Positions 12,712 to 18,299 of a DNA stretch of 18,299 nt are shown piece after piece. Below the pieces are notes generated by a model. It worked only from the letters and a program-made list of their open reading frames with translations. It did not search any database and had not been told where the DNA came from. This DNA is from DSXF01 sp964387495 (lineage in GTDB: Bacteria > Chloroflexota > Anaerolineae > Anaerolineales > Villigracilaceae): positions 1 through 18,299 of the forward strand of contig CAYLXB010000065.1 of the NCBI GenBank assembly GCA_964387495.1, given 5' to 3'. Position 1 is the stretch's first letter. Each line of letters starts with the position of its first letter. Made by a program: the position numbers and the translations under genes.

Positions 12712-14181
12712 ATGTCAGAGATGCCGGATTACTACGCCCTGCTGGGTGTACTGCGCAGCGCCACGCCTGAAGAGATCAAGCGGGCCTATTATGAAGCCGC
12801 GCAGCGCCTGCATCCGGACAAGAACAAAGCCCCCGGTGAAACCGAATTCTTCCTCGAGGTCCAGCAGGCCTACGAGGTCCTCTCGGATGCCAAACGCCGT
12901 GCCAGGTACAATGCCACCCTGCCCCCTGAACCGGAAGTCCCCCCCGGCCCGGTCGTTTGCCGCCTTGCGTTCAGCCGCTCCGCTCTTGTGCGCCTGAACG
13001 AACCGCAGCTCATATATGTTTTGCTGGATATCCTCCCCGCGGAAGAAGACAAACCCACCCCCTCGATCCCCCTCAACCTCTGCCTGGTCCTTGATCGTTC
13101 CACCTCCATGCAGGGCGAAAAGCTGGATACCCTCAAAGCTGCCGCCATCCAGTTGATGCGCACCCTCAAGCCGCAGGATATCTTCAGCGTGGTCATCTTC
13201 AGTGATCGGGCGGAAGTGCTCATCCCCGCCGGCTACCAGGCCGACCGCAGTCGCCTGGATAACCGCATTCAGATGATTCAGCATGGCGGTGCCACGGAGA
13301 TCCTGAGTGGTTTGGATGCCGGCTTCAATGAAGTCCGTCTCCACGCCAATGCGGGCCGCATCAACCACATCATCCTGCTCACCGACGGTCATACCTATGG
13401 CGATGAGCCTGCCTGCCTGGAACTCGCCGGCCAGGCTGCTGCACAGGGCATCGGCATCAGCGGGCTGGGCATCGGCAAGGAATGGAACGACATATTTTTG
13501 GATGACCTGACCGCCCGCACGGGTGGCAGCAGTGCTTATATCGCCAGGCCGCAGGACATCCAGCGTCTCCTGATTGAAAAATTCAATTCCCTGGCACGTG
13601 TCTATGCAGAAGAAGCCCGCCTGGATTTCACCCTCAAACCCGGGATTGCCCTGAGTGATGCTTTCCGCCTCCAGCCCGACTCCGGCCCCATTCCCGTCCA
13701 AAACCCTCTCATGTTGGGCCCCATCCTGCAGGACACGAACATCAGTCTCCTGCTGGAATTTACGCTCCAACCCCCGGCGCTCAAGGAAGGGAATGTCAGC
13801 CTGCTCGACGGCCTGCTCAAGGTACGCATTCCTTCCCTGCCTCTGCCCCCCGCACCCATCCCGATCCGCATACAGCGTCCCATAACCCGCAAGCCGGATA
13901 CTGCCCCACCTCCTGCCGTAATAATCCATGCCCTCTCGCGCCTGTCACTCTACCGCATGCAGGAGAAAGCCCGCAGTGCTGTGGAAGCCGGCGACTTCAC
14001 CAAAGCCTCCCGCCACCTCAAGTACCTGGCTTCACGCTTGCTTTCCCAGGGTGAGCAGGCCCTTGCACATACCGCTCTGTTGGAGGCAGAGAATTTGGCC
14101 CGCACGCAGTTGTTCTCCGAAGAGGGCCGCAAAGAGATCAAGTACGGCACCCGCACCCTCTGCCTGCCCGGTAAAACGTAG
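12712..14181 (+). CDS. DnaJ J-domain fused to a von Willebrand factor A domain
   Basis: 489 residues. Residues 5-67 are a J-domain with HPD at 34-36 (YYALLGVLRSATPEEIKRAYY, LHPDKNK, VQQAYEVLSDAKRRARY). Residues about 120-295 are a vWA domain with an intact MIDAS: DRSTS (Asp128, Ser130, Ser132), Thr195 in GGATE and Asp225 in LLTDGHTYGD. The remainder holds a beta-rich segment (about 300-385), a Pro-rich stretch and a helical C-terminus (SLYRMQEKARSAVEAGDFTKASRHL). J-domains stimulate DnaK ATPase, and vWA domains bind partners through a metal ion. The protein may therefore recruit Hsp70 to a client or phosphoprotein complex. AGGTGG lies 5 nt before the ATG; a GTG at 12703 would add three residues. 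It sits between the phosphatase and FHA genes. Confidence 0.88.
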   Translation: MSEMPDYYALLGVLRSATPEEIKRAYYEAAQRLHPDKNKAPGETEFFLEVQQAYEVLSDAKRRARYNATLPPEPEVPPGPVVCRLAFSRSALVRLNEPQLIYVLLDILPAEEDKPTPSIPLNLCLVLDRSTSMQGEKLDTLKAAAIQLMRTLKPQDIFSVVIFSDRAEVLIPAGYQADRSRLDNRIQMIQHGGATEILSGLDAGFNEVRLHANAGRINHIILLTDGHTYGDEPACLELAGQAAAQGIGISGLGIGKEWNDIFLDDLTARTGGSSAYIARPQDIQRLLIEKFNSLARVYAEEARLDFTLKPGIALSDAFRLQPDSGPIPVQNPLMLGPILQDTNISLLLEFTLQPPALKEGNVSLLDGLLKVRIPSLPLPPAPIPIRIQRPITRKPDTAPPPAVIIHALSRLSLYRMQEKARSAVEAGDFTKASRHLKYLASRLLSQGEQALAHTALLEAENLARTQLFSEEGRKEIKYGTRTLCLPGKT

Positions 14182-14192
14182 GAGTACGCACG

Positions 14193-14702
14193 ATGCCTGA
14201 ATGTCCGAACTGCCATCATCGCGAACTGGACGGAGCTTTGTTTTGCAGCGAATGCGGCACCCAGCTGGTCAGTAGCGAATCGTTGACCACACAGTCCATC
14301 CGCACCGAAGACTTCGGAAGCGTCCCCGCCGGTGTGGATCCTCAGTTCCAGCCAGCCATCCCGCCATCCAGGGATGTTTGGGTCTCACTCCATCTCTTGG
14401 AAAGCGGGCAGATCCTGCCGCTTTCTGACCGCAACGAATTCACCCTCGGACGCATCAGCGAAGGCCAGCCGGTCATGCCCGATATCGACCTGTCTGACTT
14501 TCACGCCTACTCCTACGGCGTCTCCCGCCTGCATGCCGTGCTCAAACGCTCTGCTGATCATGTCCAGGTCATGGACCTCGGTTCAGCCAATGGCACCTAT
14601 TTGAACGGCAAGCGCGTTCCTCCTCACGCGGAACAGCCCGTTCAGCACGGCGATGTCATCTCGCTTGGAAAATTAAAGATCCAGATTCTAATAAATGTAT
14701 AG
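14193..14702 (+). CDS. Zinc-ribbon FHA protein with GarA-like N-terminal TT motif
   Basis: 169 residues. An N-terminal zinc ribbon CPNC...CSEC uses Cys4, Cys7, Cys18 and Cys21. A linker with LTTQSIRTEDF (31-41) follows. The FHA domain (about 62-169) has the phosphothreonine-binding residues in place: Gly86-Arg87, Ser111-Arg112 with His114, and Asn133 with NGTYLNG. FHA domains bind phosphothreonine peptides, so this is the probable reader of the adjacent kinase. The TTQSIRTEDF segment resembles the ETTSVFRADF phospho-switch of actinobacterial GarA/OdhI, whose phosphorylation makes the FHA bind its own tail. TAGGAG overlaps the upstream stop and serves as ribosome-binding site. Confidence 0.9.
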   Translation: MPECPNCHHRELDGALFCSECGTQLVSSESLTTQSIRTEDFGSVPAGVDPQFQPAIPPSRDVWVSLHLLESGQILPLSDRNEFTLGRISEGQPVMPDIDLSDFHAYSYGVSRLHAVLKRSADHVQVMDLGSANGTYLNGKRVPPHAEQPVQHGDVISLGKLKIQILINV

Positions 14703-14710
14703 AGGTACGC

Positions 14711-14953
14711 ATGTCATACTCACTGATTGTGCACGTTACCGGCGAAGACCCCATCATTGGAGAAGTCGACGAGATGCCCAAGACCAACGACACGCTGGTT
14801 ATGCTGAACAACCCTCGCCGCAAAGATGGGAAAGACCTGCACTATATTCAAGGCAACGTCGTCAAAGTTCTCTGGCCCATGGCCCGCGTCAACTTCATCG
14901 AAGTCCTGCCCGGCGAGGAAGAAGAACAAATTATTGGCTTTGTAAGGGATTGA
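14711..14953 (+). CDS. Small protein of unknown function in the kinase operon
   Basis: 80 residues, acidic toward the C-terminus (PGEEEEQ), with alternating hydrophobic patterns suggesting a small beta-rich fold (YSLIVHVTG, IIGEVDEMP, DTLVMLNNP, HYIQGNVVKVLWPMARVNFIEVLP). No signal peptide, membrane helix or metal motif is present. AGAGG precedes the ATG by 5 nt. It starts 8 nt after the FHA stop and ends 3 nt before the response-regulator start, a packing that argues it is a real, co-translated gene. I do not recognise the family. Confidence 0.75.
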   Translation: MSYSLIVHVTGEDPIIGEVDEMPKTNDTLVMLNNPRRKDGKDLHYIQGNVVKVLWPMARVNFIEVLPGEEEEQIIGFVRD

Positions 14954-14956
14954 CCT

Positions 14957-15679
14957 ATGGATAATTTCGAGCGCCGACGTATCCTGGCAGTAGACGATGA
15001 AGAGCGCATGGTGCGCTTCATCCGCCTCAATCTGGAACATGATGGCTTCCAGGTTGTTGAGGCTTTCAATGGCCGGCAGGCCCTCCAGCGCTTCCGGGAT
15101 GTCACCCCGGACATCATCCTTCTCGATGTCATGATGCCCGACCTGGATGGCTTTGAAGTCCTCAAGATGATCCGCGAGATCAGCAGCGTACCCGTCATCA
15201 TGCTCACCGCCAAAGGCGAGGAGGATGACCGCGTCCGCGGCCTTGAATTGGGCGCTGATGATTACATCACCAAACCCTTCAGCCCGCGCGAGATGGTCAG
15301 CCGCGTCAAAGCTGTCCTGCGCCGAACCGAAGGCGCCACCGGCAGCATGCACGGTCTGATTACGGTGGATGACCGCCTCAAGATCGACTTCGATCGGCGT
15401 GAGGTCTGGCTGGAAGGCAAGATCGTCAAACTGCGCCCCACCGAATACCGCCTCCTCTATCACCTGGTTCAGGAAGCTGGCTGGGTGGTCACCCACGACC
15501 AGCTCCTCTCCAAGGTCTGGGGGTACGAATATCGTGATGAGCCGCACTACGTCCGTCTCTACATCAACTACCTGCGTCAGAAACTGGAAAAAGACCCTGC
15601 CGACCCCAAATACATCCTCACCGAACGCGGCGTCGGCTACCGTTTCGTTGACTTCCGCCGCCAGAAAGAAACCGGCTAA
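14957..15679 (+). CDS. OmpR/PhoB-family response regulator
   Basis: 240 residues. The receiver domain (8-122) has the acidic pair DD in AVDDEE, phosphoacceptor Asp57 in LLDVMMPD, Thr in MLTAKG, and Lys in YITKPFSP. The winged-helix DNA-binding domain (about 140-235) has LRPTEYRLLYHL, WGYEYRDEPHYVRLYINYLRQKLE and ILTERGVGYRF. It should be a DNA-binding transcription factor activated by aspartate phosphorylation. No histidine kinase is adjacent, so its phosphodonor is unknown. As the last gene of the kinase operon it may be controlled by the operon's Ser/Thr kinase, but no direct evidence of this is in the sequence. The 89-bp repeats begin 28 nt after its stop. Confidence 0.93.
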   Translation: MDNFERRRILAVDDEERMVRFIRLNLEHDGFQVVEAFNGRQALQRFRDVTPDIILLDVMMPDLDGFEVLKMIREISSVPVIMLTAKGEEDDRVRGLELGADDYITKPFSPREMVSRVKAVLRRTEGATGSMHGLITVDDRLKIDFDRREVWLEGKIVKLRPTEYRLLYHLVQEAGWVVTHDQLLSKVWGYEYRDEPHYVRLYINYLRQKLEKDPADPKYILTERGVGYRFVDFRRQKETG

Positions 15680-15707
15680 CCGCCCTCCACCGGCCCCATC
15701 CTCCCCT

Positions 15708-16019
15708 GTCATTGCGAACCCGGCGCTCTCCCGGGTCAAGCAATCTCCCTCCTTCGATAAACCTCGCACGCTCCCGTGCCGCACCCTTGCCCCCCTGTCA
15801 TTGCGAACCCGGCGCTCTCCCGGGTGAAGCAATCCCCCTCCTTCGATAAACCTCGCACGCTCCCGCGCCGCACCCTTGCCCCCCTGTCATTGCGAACCCG
15901 GCGCTCTCCCGGGTCAAGCAATCTCCCTCCTTCGATAAACCTCGCACGCTCCCGTGCCGCACCCTTGCCCCCCTGTCATTGCGAACCCGGCGCTCTTTGC
16001 CGGGTGAAGCAATCCCCCG
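15708..16019. repeat. Tandem array of 89-bp palindrome-bearing repeats (three full units and a partial)
   Basis: Units begin at 15708, 15797, 15886 and 15975, an exact 89-bp period. Each opens with GTCATTGCGAACCCGG, then CCGGGT(C/G)AAGCAATC, an imperfect inverted repeat: ATTGC pairs with GCAAT and CCCGG with CCGGG. A spacer of about 50 bp follows, with TCGATAAACCTCGCACG. Units 1 and 3 look identical. Units 2 and 4 share GAAGCAATCC, and unit 4 ends after the palindrome with a TTT insertion. The core resembles a REP/MITE-like dispersed element (CATTGCGA...GAAGCAATC) that I recall from many bacterial genomes. The 453-bp stretch 15680-16132 holds no convincing gene. Confidence 0.92.
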
Positions 16020-16132
16020 GCTGCATTCGAATTTCTGACATATCTTTTACACAGGACTTGTGCCTTTCTTACGCAGCCCCTGTATCTTTATGAACGTGAA
16101 TACCGCCAGCCATCACCCTTCAGGAGGTACCC

Positions 16133-16348
16133 ATGCCCCTCTATGATTTTTCCTGCGCCGTCTGCGGTGCCCGCTTTGAACGGCAGTTCCCCTACCAGGC
16201 CAGCCTGCAGAACGTCACCTGCCCCAACGGCCACCGCCAGGTGCGTCGCGTCTATTCCGCCACCCCCGTCGTCTTCAAAGGACAAGGCTGGTATATCACT
16301 GACCACCGCCGCAGTTCCGGGACAGCCGCCAAATCCGAAACCGTCTGA
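16133..16348 (+). CDS. FmdB-family zinc ribbon protein with an altered second zinc knuckle
   Basis: 71 residues. MPLYDFSCAVCGARFE is the FmdB-type start, and VVFKGQGWYITDHRR matches the family's FKGxGFYxTD end. The first knuckle is Cys8 and Cys11. The second reads CPNGH (Cys30, His34) where the family usually has CPxCG, so zinc would be held by three cysteines and one histidine if at all. FmdB proteins are small putative regulators first linked to amidase and formamidase operons; their biochemical role is unsettled. AGGAGGT at 16122-16128 is a strong ribbon-gene ribosome-binding site. A terminator follows at 16385-16415. Confidence 0.88.
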   Translation: MPLYDFSCAVCGARFERQFPYQASLQNVTCPNGHRQVRRVYSATPVVFKGQGWYITDHRRSSGTAAKSETV

Positions 16349-16384
16349 ATCATGCCTGGATTTTCCCGCCCATACCTCCCTGAA

Positions 16385-16415
16385 GGCCCCCAAACAGGTC
16401 AGGCGGGGCTTTTTT
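16385..16415 (+). terminator. Rho-independent terminator after the FmdB-like gene
   Basis: GCCCC (16386-16390) pairs with GGGGC (16405-16409) around a 14-nt loop, followed by six T residues (16410-16415). It lies 37 nt after the FmdB-like stop and before the next promoter. Confidence 0.75.
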
Positions 16416-16431
16416 GTCTACCTCCATTCCC

Positions 16432-16460
16432 TTGTCATTCCCCCATCCCTCGACTATACT
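16432..16460 (+). promoter_or_regulatory. Predicted sigma-70 promoter of the NarL-type regulator
   Basis: TTGTCA (16432-16437), a 17-nt spacer and TATACT (16455-16460) each match consensus at five of six positions. The start would be near 16467. GGAGGT (16475-16480) lies unusually far, 12 nt, from the ATG at 16493. Confidence 0.65.
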
Positions 16461-16492
16461 CAAAGGCCTGAATTGGAGGTATACGGGCAAAA

Positions 16493-17152
16493 ATGGCTAA
16501 ACAACGCATCTTGTTAGTGGACGATCACGAAGTGGTGCGCCTCGGGCTGCGCTCCCTGCTTGAACGCCATCCTCAATTCGAGGTCATCGGCGAAGCAGGC
16601 TCGGCCCGCGAGGCACTTGAACAAGTCGCAACCCTGGAGCCGGATGTCGTGGTGATGGATATCCGCCTGCCGGGCACTTCGGGCATCGAGGCATGTGAAG
16701 AAATCGTAGCCCGTTACCCGCAGATCAAGGTCATCATGTTGACCTCCTACGCCGAGGATGAAATGCTCTTCTCGGCCATCCGCGCCGGCGCCTCGGGCTA
16801 TATCCTGAAGCAGATCGGCAGTGATGACCTGGTCAAGGCCCTCGAAGCCGTCAGCCGCGGCGAAGGCTTGCTTGACCCTGCTGTCACCCAGCGCGTCTTC
16901 CAGGAGGTGCGCCGCGCCGTCAAGGAGGAAGAAGCCTCCGCCTTTGCGCACCTGAGCCAGCAGGAAAAACACGTCCTCCTGCTCGTCTCCGAGGGCAAGA
17001 CCAACCGCGAAATTGCCAAAGCACTCTTCTTGGGCGAGGGCACCGTACGCAACTACGTCAGCAGCATCCTCTCGAAATTGGGCGTCAACAATCGCGCCGA
17101 GGCCGCCGCCTACGCCGTCGAACACAACCTGCGCGAATACATCTCCATCTGA
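16493..17152 (+). CDS. NarL/FixJ-family response regulator
   Basis: 219 residues. Receiver domain (4-120): VDDHEVVR acidic pair, phosphoacceptor Asp56 in VVMDIRLPG, MLTSYAEDE, and Lys in YILKQIG. A linker rich in Glu and Ala follows. The LuxR-type helix-turn-helix (about 152-210) has LSQQEKHVLLLVSEGKTNREIA, GTVRNYVSSILSKLGVNNRAEA. It should be a phosphorylation-dependent DNA-binding regulator. It is monocistronic: a good promoter stands in front and a perfect-stem terminator behind. No cognate histidine kinase is in the window, so it is an orphan here. Confidence 0.94.
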   Translation: MAKQRILLVDDHEVVRLGLRSLLERHPQFEVIGEAGSAREALEQVATLEPDVVVMDIRLPGTSGIEACEEIVARYPQIKVIMLTSYAEDEMLFSAIRAGASGYILKQIGSDDLVKALEAVSRGEGLLDPAVTQRVFQEVRRAVKEEEASAFAHLSQQEKHVLLLVSEGKTNREIAKALFLGEGTVRNYVSSILSKLGVNNRAEAAAYAVEHNLREYISI

Positions 17153-17172
17153 CCTCCAGCACTACAAACTGG

Positions 17173-17204
17173 CACCCGGCCATCCCGCGGCCGGGTGTTT
17201 TCTT
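17173..17204 (+). terminator. Rho-independent terminator after the NarL-type regulator
   Basis: CACCCGGCC (17173-17181) pairs perfectly with GGCCGGGTG (17189-17197) around a 7-nt loop, followed by TTTTCTT. It begins 21 nt after the stop codon. Confidence 0.85.
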
Positions 17205-17356
17205 GGGGGAGGGCAAAGACTGTCCAACTGTCCAATCCAAAATTCCCCATCTGGCGGATGTATTCTGCCCATTCCTGGAGTAGACTGGATACTGCCAGGT
17301 TCCGCCTCACCCAAACCCTGGCGCCGATCGTGTCCATTGACCAGGAGTTTTAAGAG

Positions 17357-17563
17357 ATGAGTACGCAAGAGTACATCCGAAGGCTTTCGTTGGAAGCCGG
17401 TTTCATTCTTCAGGCGGTTGCCATTGCAGCCAGCCTGCTCAAACCCGGGAAGCAGGCCCCGCAGGAGCCTGCTATCCCCAGGGAATATCCCGATATAAAT
17501 GATCTCGAACGCCGCCAGGCCGCCGAGGCCATCAACATCATCACCGCCGGCATACACAGATAA
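17357..17563 (+). CDS. Small protein of unknown function (68 residues)
   Basis: The N-terminal half (IRRLSLEAGFILQAVAIAASLL) could form one amphipathic or weakly membrane-binding helix. The middle is Pro/Glu-rich (KPGKQAPQEPAIPREYP) and the C-terminus is helical (DLERRQAAEAINIITAGI). AGGAG lies about 10 nt before the ATG, longer than ideal. It stands alone between the NarL-gene terminator and the GNAT gene, with no clear promoter. The family is not recognised. Composition and the ribosome-binding site favour a real gene, but without homologues this stays uncertain. Confidence 0.5.
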   Translation: MSTQEYIRRLSLEAGFILQAVAIAASLLKPGKQAPQEPAIPREYPDINDLERRQAAEAINIITAGIHR

Positions 17564-17628
17564 CTGCATGCCATTGCAAGGGTTTCCCCGGCCTGCACCA
17601 TGCAGCCGGAAACAAACTCTAACCCCCT

Positions 17629-17659
17629 CCCGAGGCCCCGCCCAAAACGGGGCCTCGGG
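17629..17659. terminator. Perfect 12-bp inverted repeat, possible terminator or leader hairpin
   Basis: CCCGAGGCCCCG (17629-17640) pairs perfectly with CGGGGCCTCGGG (17648-17659) around CCCAAAA. No T-run follows on either strand, so intrinsic termination is not assured. A weaker imperfect inverted repeat (GTTTCC...GGAAAC) lies just upstream at 17582-17613. Both fall between the 68-residue gene and the GNAT gene, ending about 54 nt before the GNAT start. Confidence 0.45.
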
Positions 17660-17700
17660 ATTCCTCCCCAAAAAACGCCCGCAGCCGCCCGGTTTTCCAG

Positions 17701-17706
17701 TAAAAT
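17701..17706 (+). promoter_or_regulatory. Possible -10 element for a leaderless GNAT transcript
   Basis: TAAAAT ends 6 nt before the ATG at 17713 and there is no Shine-Dalgarno sequence. The -35 region is not recognisable. Weak on its own, but it repeats the pattern seen before the genes starting at 2259 and 3751 (minus). Confidence 0.3.
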
Positions 17707-17712
17707 CAAGCC

Positions 17713-18299
17713 ATGATCCCGCGCCTCAAACTCATGGATGGCAGCCTTGTCCTCCGGCCGTTCCTGCAGAGCGATGCACCTCTGCTCTATGCCGCCGTGC
17801 GCGAATCCCTTGCCGACCTCAAGCCCTGGATGTCCTGGGCCACCGAACAGTACAGCCGCCAGGACGCCTGGAACTGGGCCGAGGCCGCCATCCAGCACTG
17901 GGACACCGGCGCCTATTACGGCTTCGTCATCACCGATGCAGACAGCGGTGTATTCTTGGGCTCCTGCAGCCTCAGCCACACCAACACCACCTACCGCCTC
18001 TGCAACCTCGGCTACTGGATCCGCACCTCGCGCCGCGGCCAGGGGCTTGCCGTGCGCGCTGCCCGCCTGGCCGCCCGCTTTGCCTTCGAACACCTCGGCC
18101 TCGTGCGCGTCGAGGTCGTGGTCGGCGTCGGCAACACCGCCAGCCTGCGCGTGGCCCAAAAAGCCGGCGCACACTACGAAGGCTGCCTGCTCAACCGCAT
18201 GCTGGTGCGCAACAGCGTCTGCGACGCCATCATGTTCTCCTTCCGGCCCCAGGATTTTGGGCTGCCCGCCCCCCTGGACATCGAAGATAACAGAGAAAA
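17713..18299 (+). CDS. RimL/RimJ-type GNAT acetyltransferase (C-terminus may be cut off)
   Basis: 195 complete codons are visible and no stop is reached before the window ends. It begins LMDGSLVLRPFLQSDAPLL, typical of RimJ/RimL enzymes. The acetyl-CoA loop is SRRGQGLA (106-113), within GYWIRTSRRGQGLAVRAARLAARFAF. The later NTASLRVAQKAGAHYEG (141-157) is the conserved C-terminal motif, followed by a DAIMFS strand. These enzymes acetylate N-terminal amines of ribosomal proteins, or amines of other proteins, antibiotics or small molecules; the target cannot be told. The family's usual length is about 180-190 residues, so only a short tail should be missing. Confidence 0.9.
   Translation, partial: MIPRLKLMDGSLVLRPFLQSDAPLLYAAVRESLADLKPWMSWATEQYSRQDAWNWAEAAIQHWDTGAYYGFVITDADSGVFLGSCSLSHTNTTYRLCNLGYWIRTSRRGQGLAVRAARLAARFAFEHLGLVRVEVVVGVGNTASLRVAQKAGAHYEGCLLNRMLVRNSVCDAIMFSFRPQDFGLPAPLDIEDNRE

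Noticed and set aside
12674..12712. GATAG-rich stretch before the DnaJ-vWA gene as a regulatory repeat
   Set aside because: The copies are irregularly spaced and short. The segment mainly supplies the AGGTGG ribosome-binding site.
12715..13929. 404-codon open frame on the minus strand opposite the DnaJ-vWA gene
   Set aside because: Its product has no recognisable domain and low-complexity runs. The plus strand encodes intact J and vWA motifs. Long antisense frames are expected in GC-rich genes.
14720..15832. 370-codon minus-strand frame across the small protein, OmpR regulator and first repeat
   Set aside because: It spans two genes and a repeat, begins inside repeat DNA, and shows no family motif. 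It is a shadow of the plus-strand genes.
15708..16019. CRISPR array
   Set aside because: Units are contiguous 89-bp near-identical copies. There are no unique spacers between short repeats and no cas genes.
15776..16093. 105-codon frame through the repeat array
   Set aside because: The translation just repeats the 89-bp unit. There is no ribosome-binding site and no conserved domain.
16090..16146. 18-codon upstream ORF overlapping the FmdB-like start, with TATCTT just before its ATG
   Set aside because: The FmdB-like gene has its own strong AGGAGGT. The short frame has no clear ribosome-binding site or distinctive content.

Overview
The window is GC-rich (roughly 60 percent by eye) bacterial DNA. 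The mix of Ser/Thr kinase, PP2C and FHA genes, a PhnD-like lipoprotein pair, a LipM-type octanoyltransferase and a FmdB zinc ribbon suggests an Anaerolineae-like member of Chloroflexota. This is inferred from remembered protein resemblance, not from any search. No rRNA, tRNA, CRISPR array, transposase or integrase gene is visible.

Layout. (1) 1-2214, minus: two tandem paralogous lipoproteins of the PhnD-like ABC substrate-binding family. The first runs off the left edge. The gap between them holds a promoter, a palindromic candidate operator and one interrupted copy of a dispersed repeat. (2) 2259-3751: a DUF4230-like membrane-anchored protein converges on a lipoyl/octanoyl transferase. (3) 3826-7333, plus: a tightly overlapped run of a 63-residue internally deleted remnant, a cupin, a seven-helix membrane protein, and an NTE-like patatin phospholipase with two cyclic-nucleotide-binding domains. 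(4) 7328-9724, minus: metallophosphoesterase, ParB-like protein, and DapA/NanA-family aldolase, with overlapping ends. (5) 9875-15679, plus: the centrepiece, an apparent six-gene signalling operon. It encodes a Ser/Thr kinase fused to an eight-bladed PQQ-like propeller, a PP2C phosphatase, a DnaJ-von Willebrand A fusion, a zinc-ribbon FHA protein with a GarA-like TT motif, an 80-residue protein, and an OmpR-family response regulator. (6) 15708-16019: an 89-bp tandem repeat array. (7) 16133-18299, plus: a FmdB zinc ribbon, a NarL-type response regulator, a 68-residue orphan protein, and a RimL-type GNAT that runs off the right edge.

How the genes may work together. In region 5 the kinase would write, PP2C would erase and FHA would read phosphothreonine. 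The DnaJ-vWA protein would be a metal-dependent chaperone or adaptor, and the response regulator would provide transcriptional output. This resembles the known kinase/PP2C/vWA (TerY-P-like) triads, but the DnaJ fusion, the cytoplasmic propeller and the attached FHA and OmpR genes make it distinctive. Region 5 and the minus-strand cluster of region 4 appear to fire divergently from promoters sharing one palindromic -35 hexamer.

Several genes (2259, 3751 minus, 17713) have a -10-like hexamer only 6-9 nt before the ATG and no Shine-Dalgarno, suggesting leaderless mRNAs. Others (896 minus, 8242 minus, 11769, 16133) have clear Shine-Dalgarno sites.
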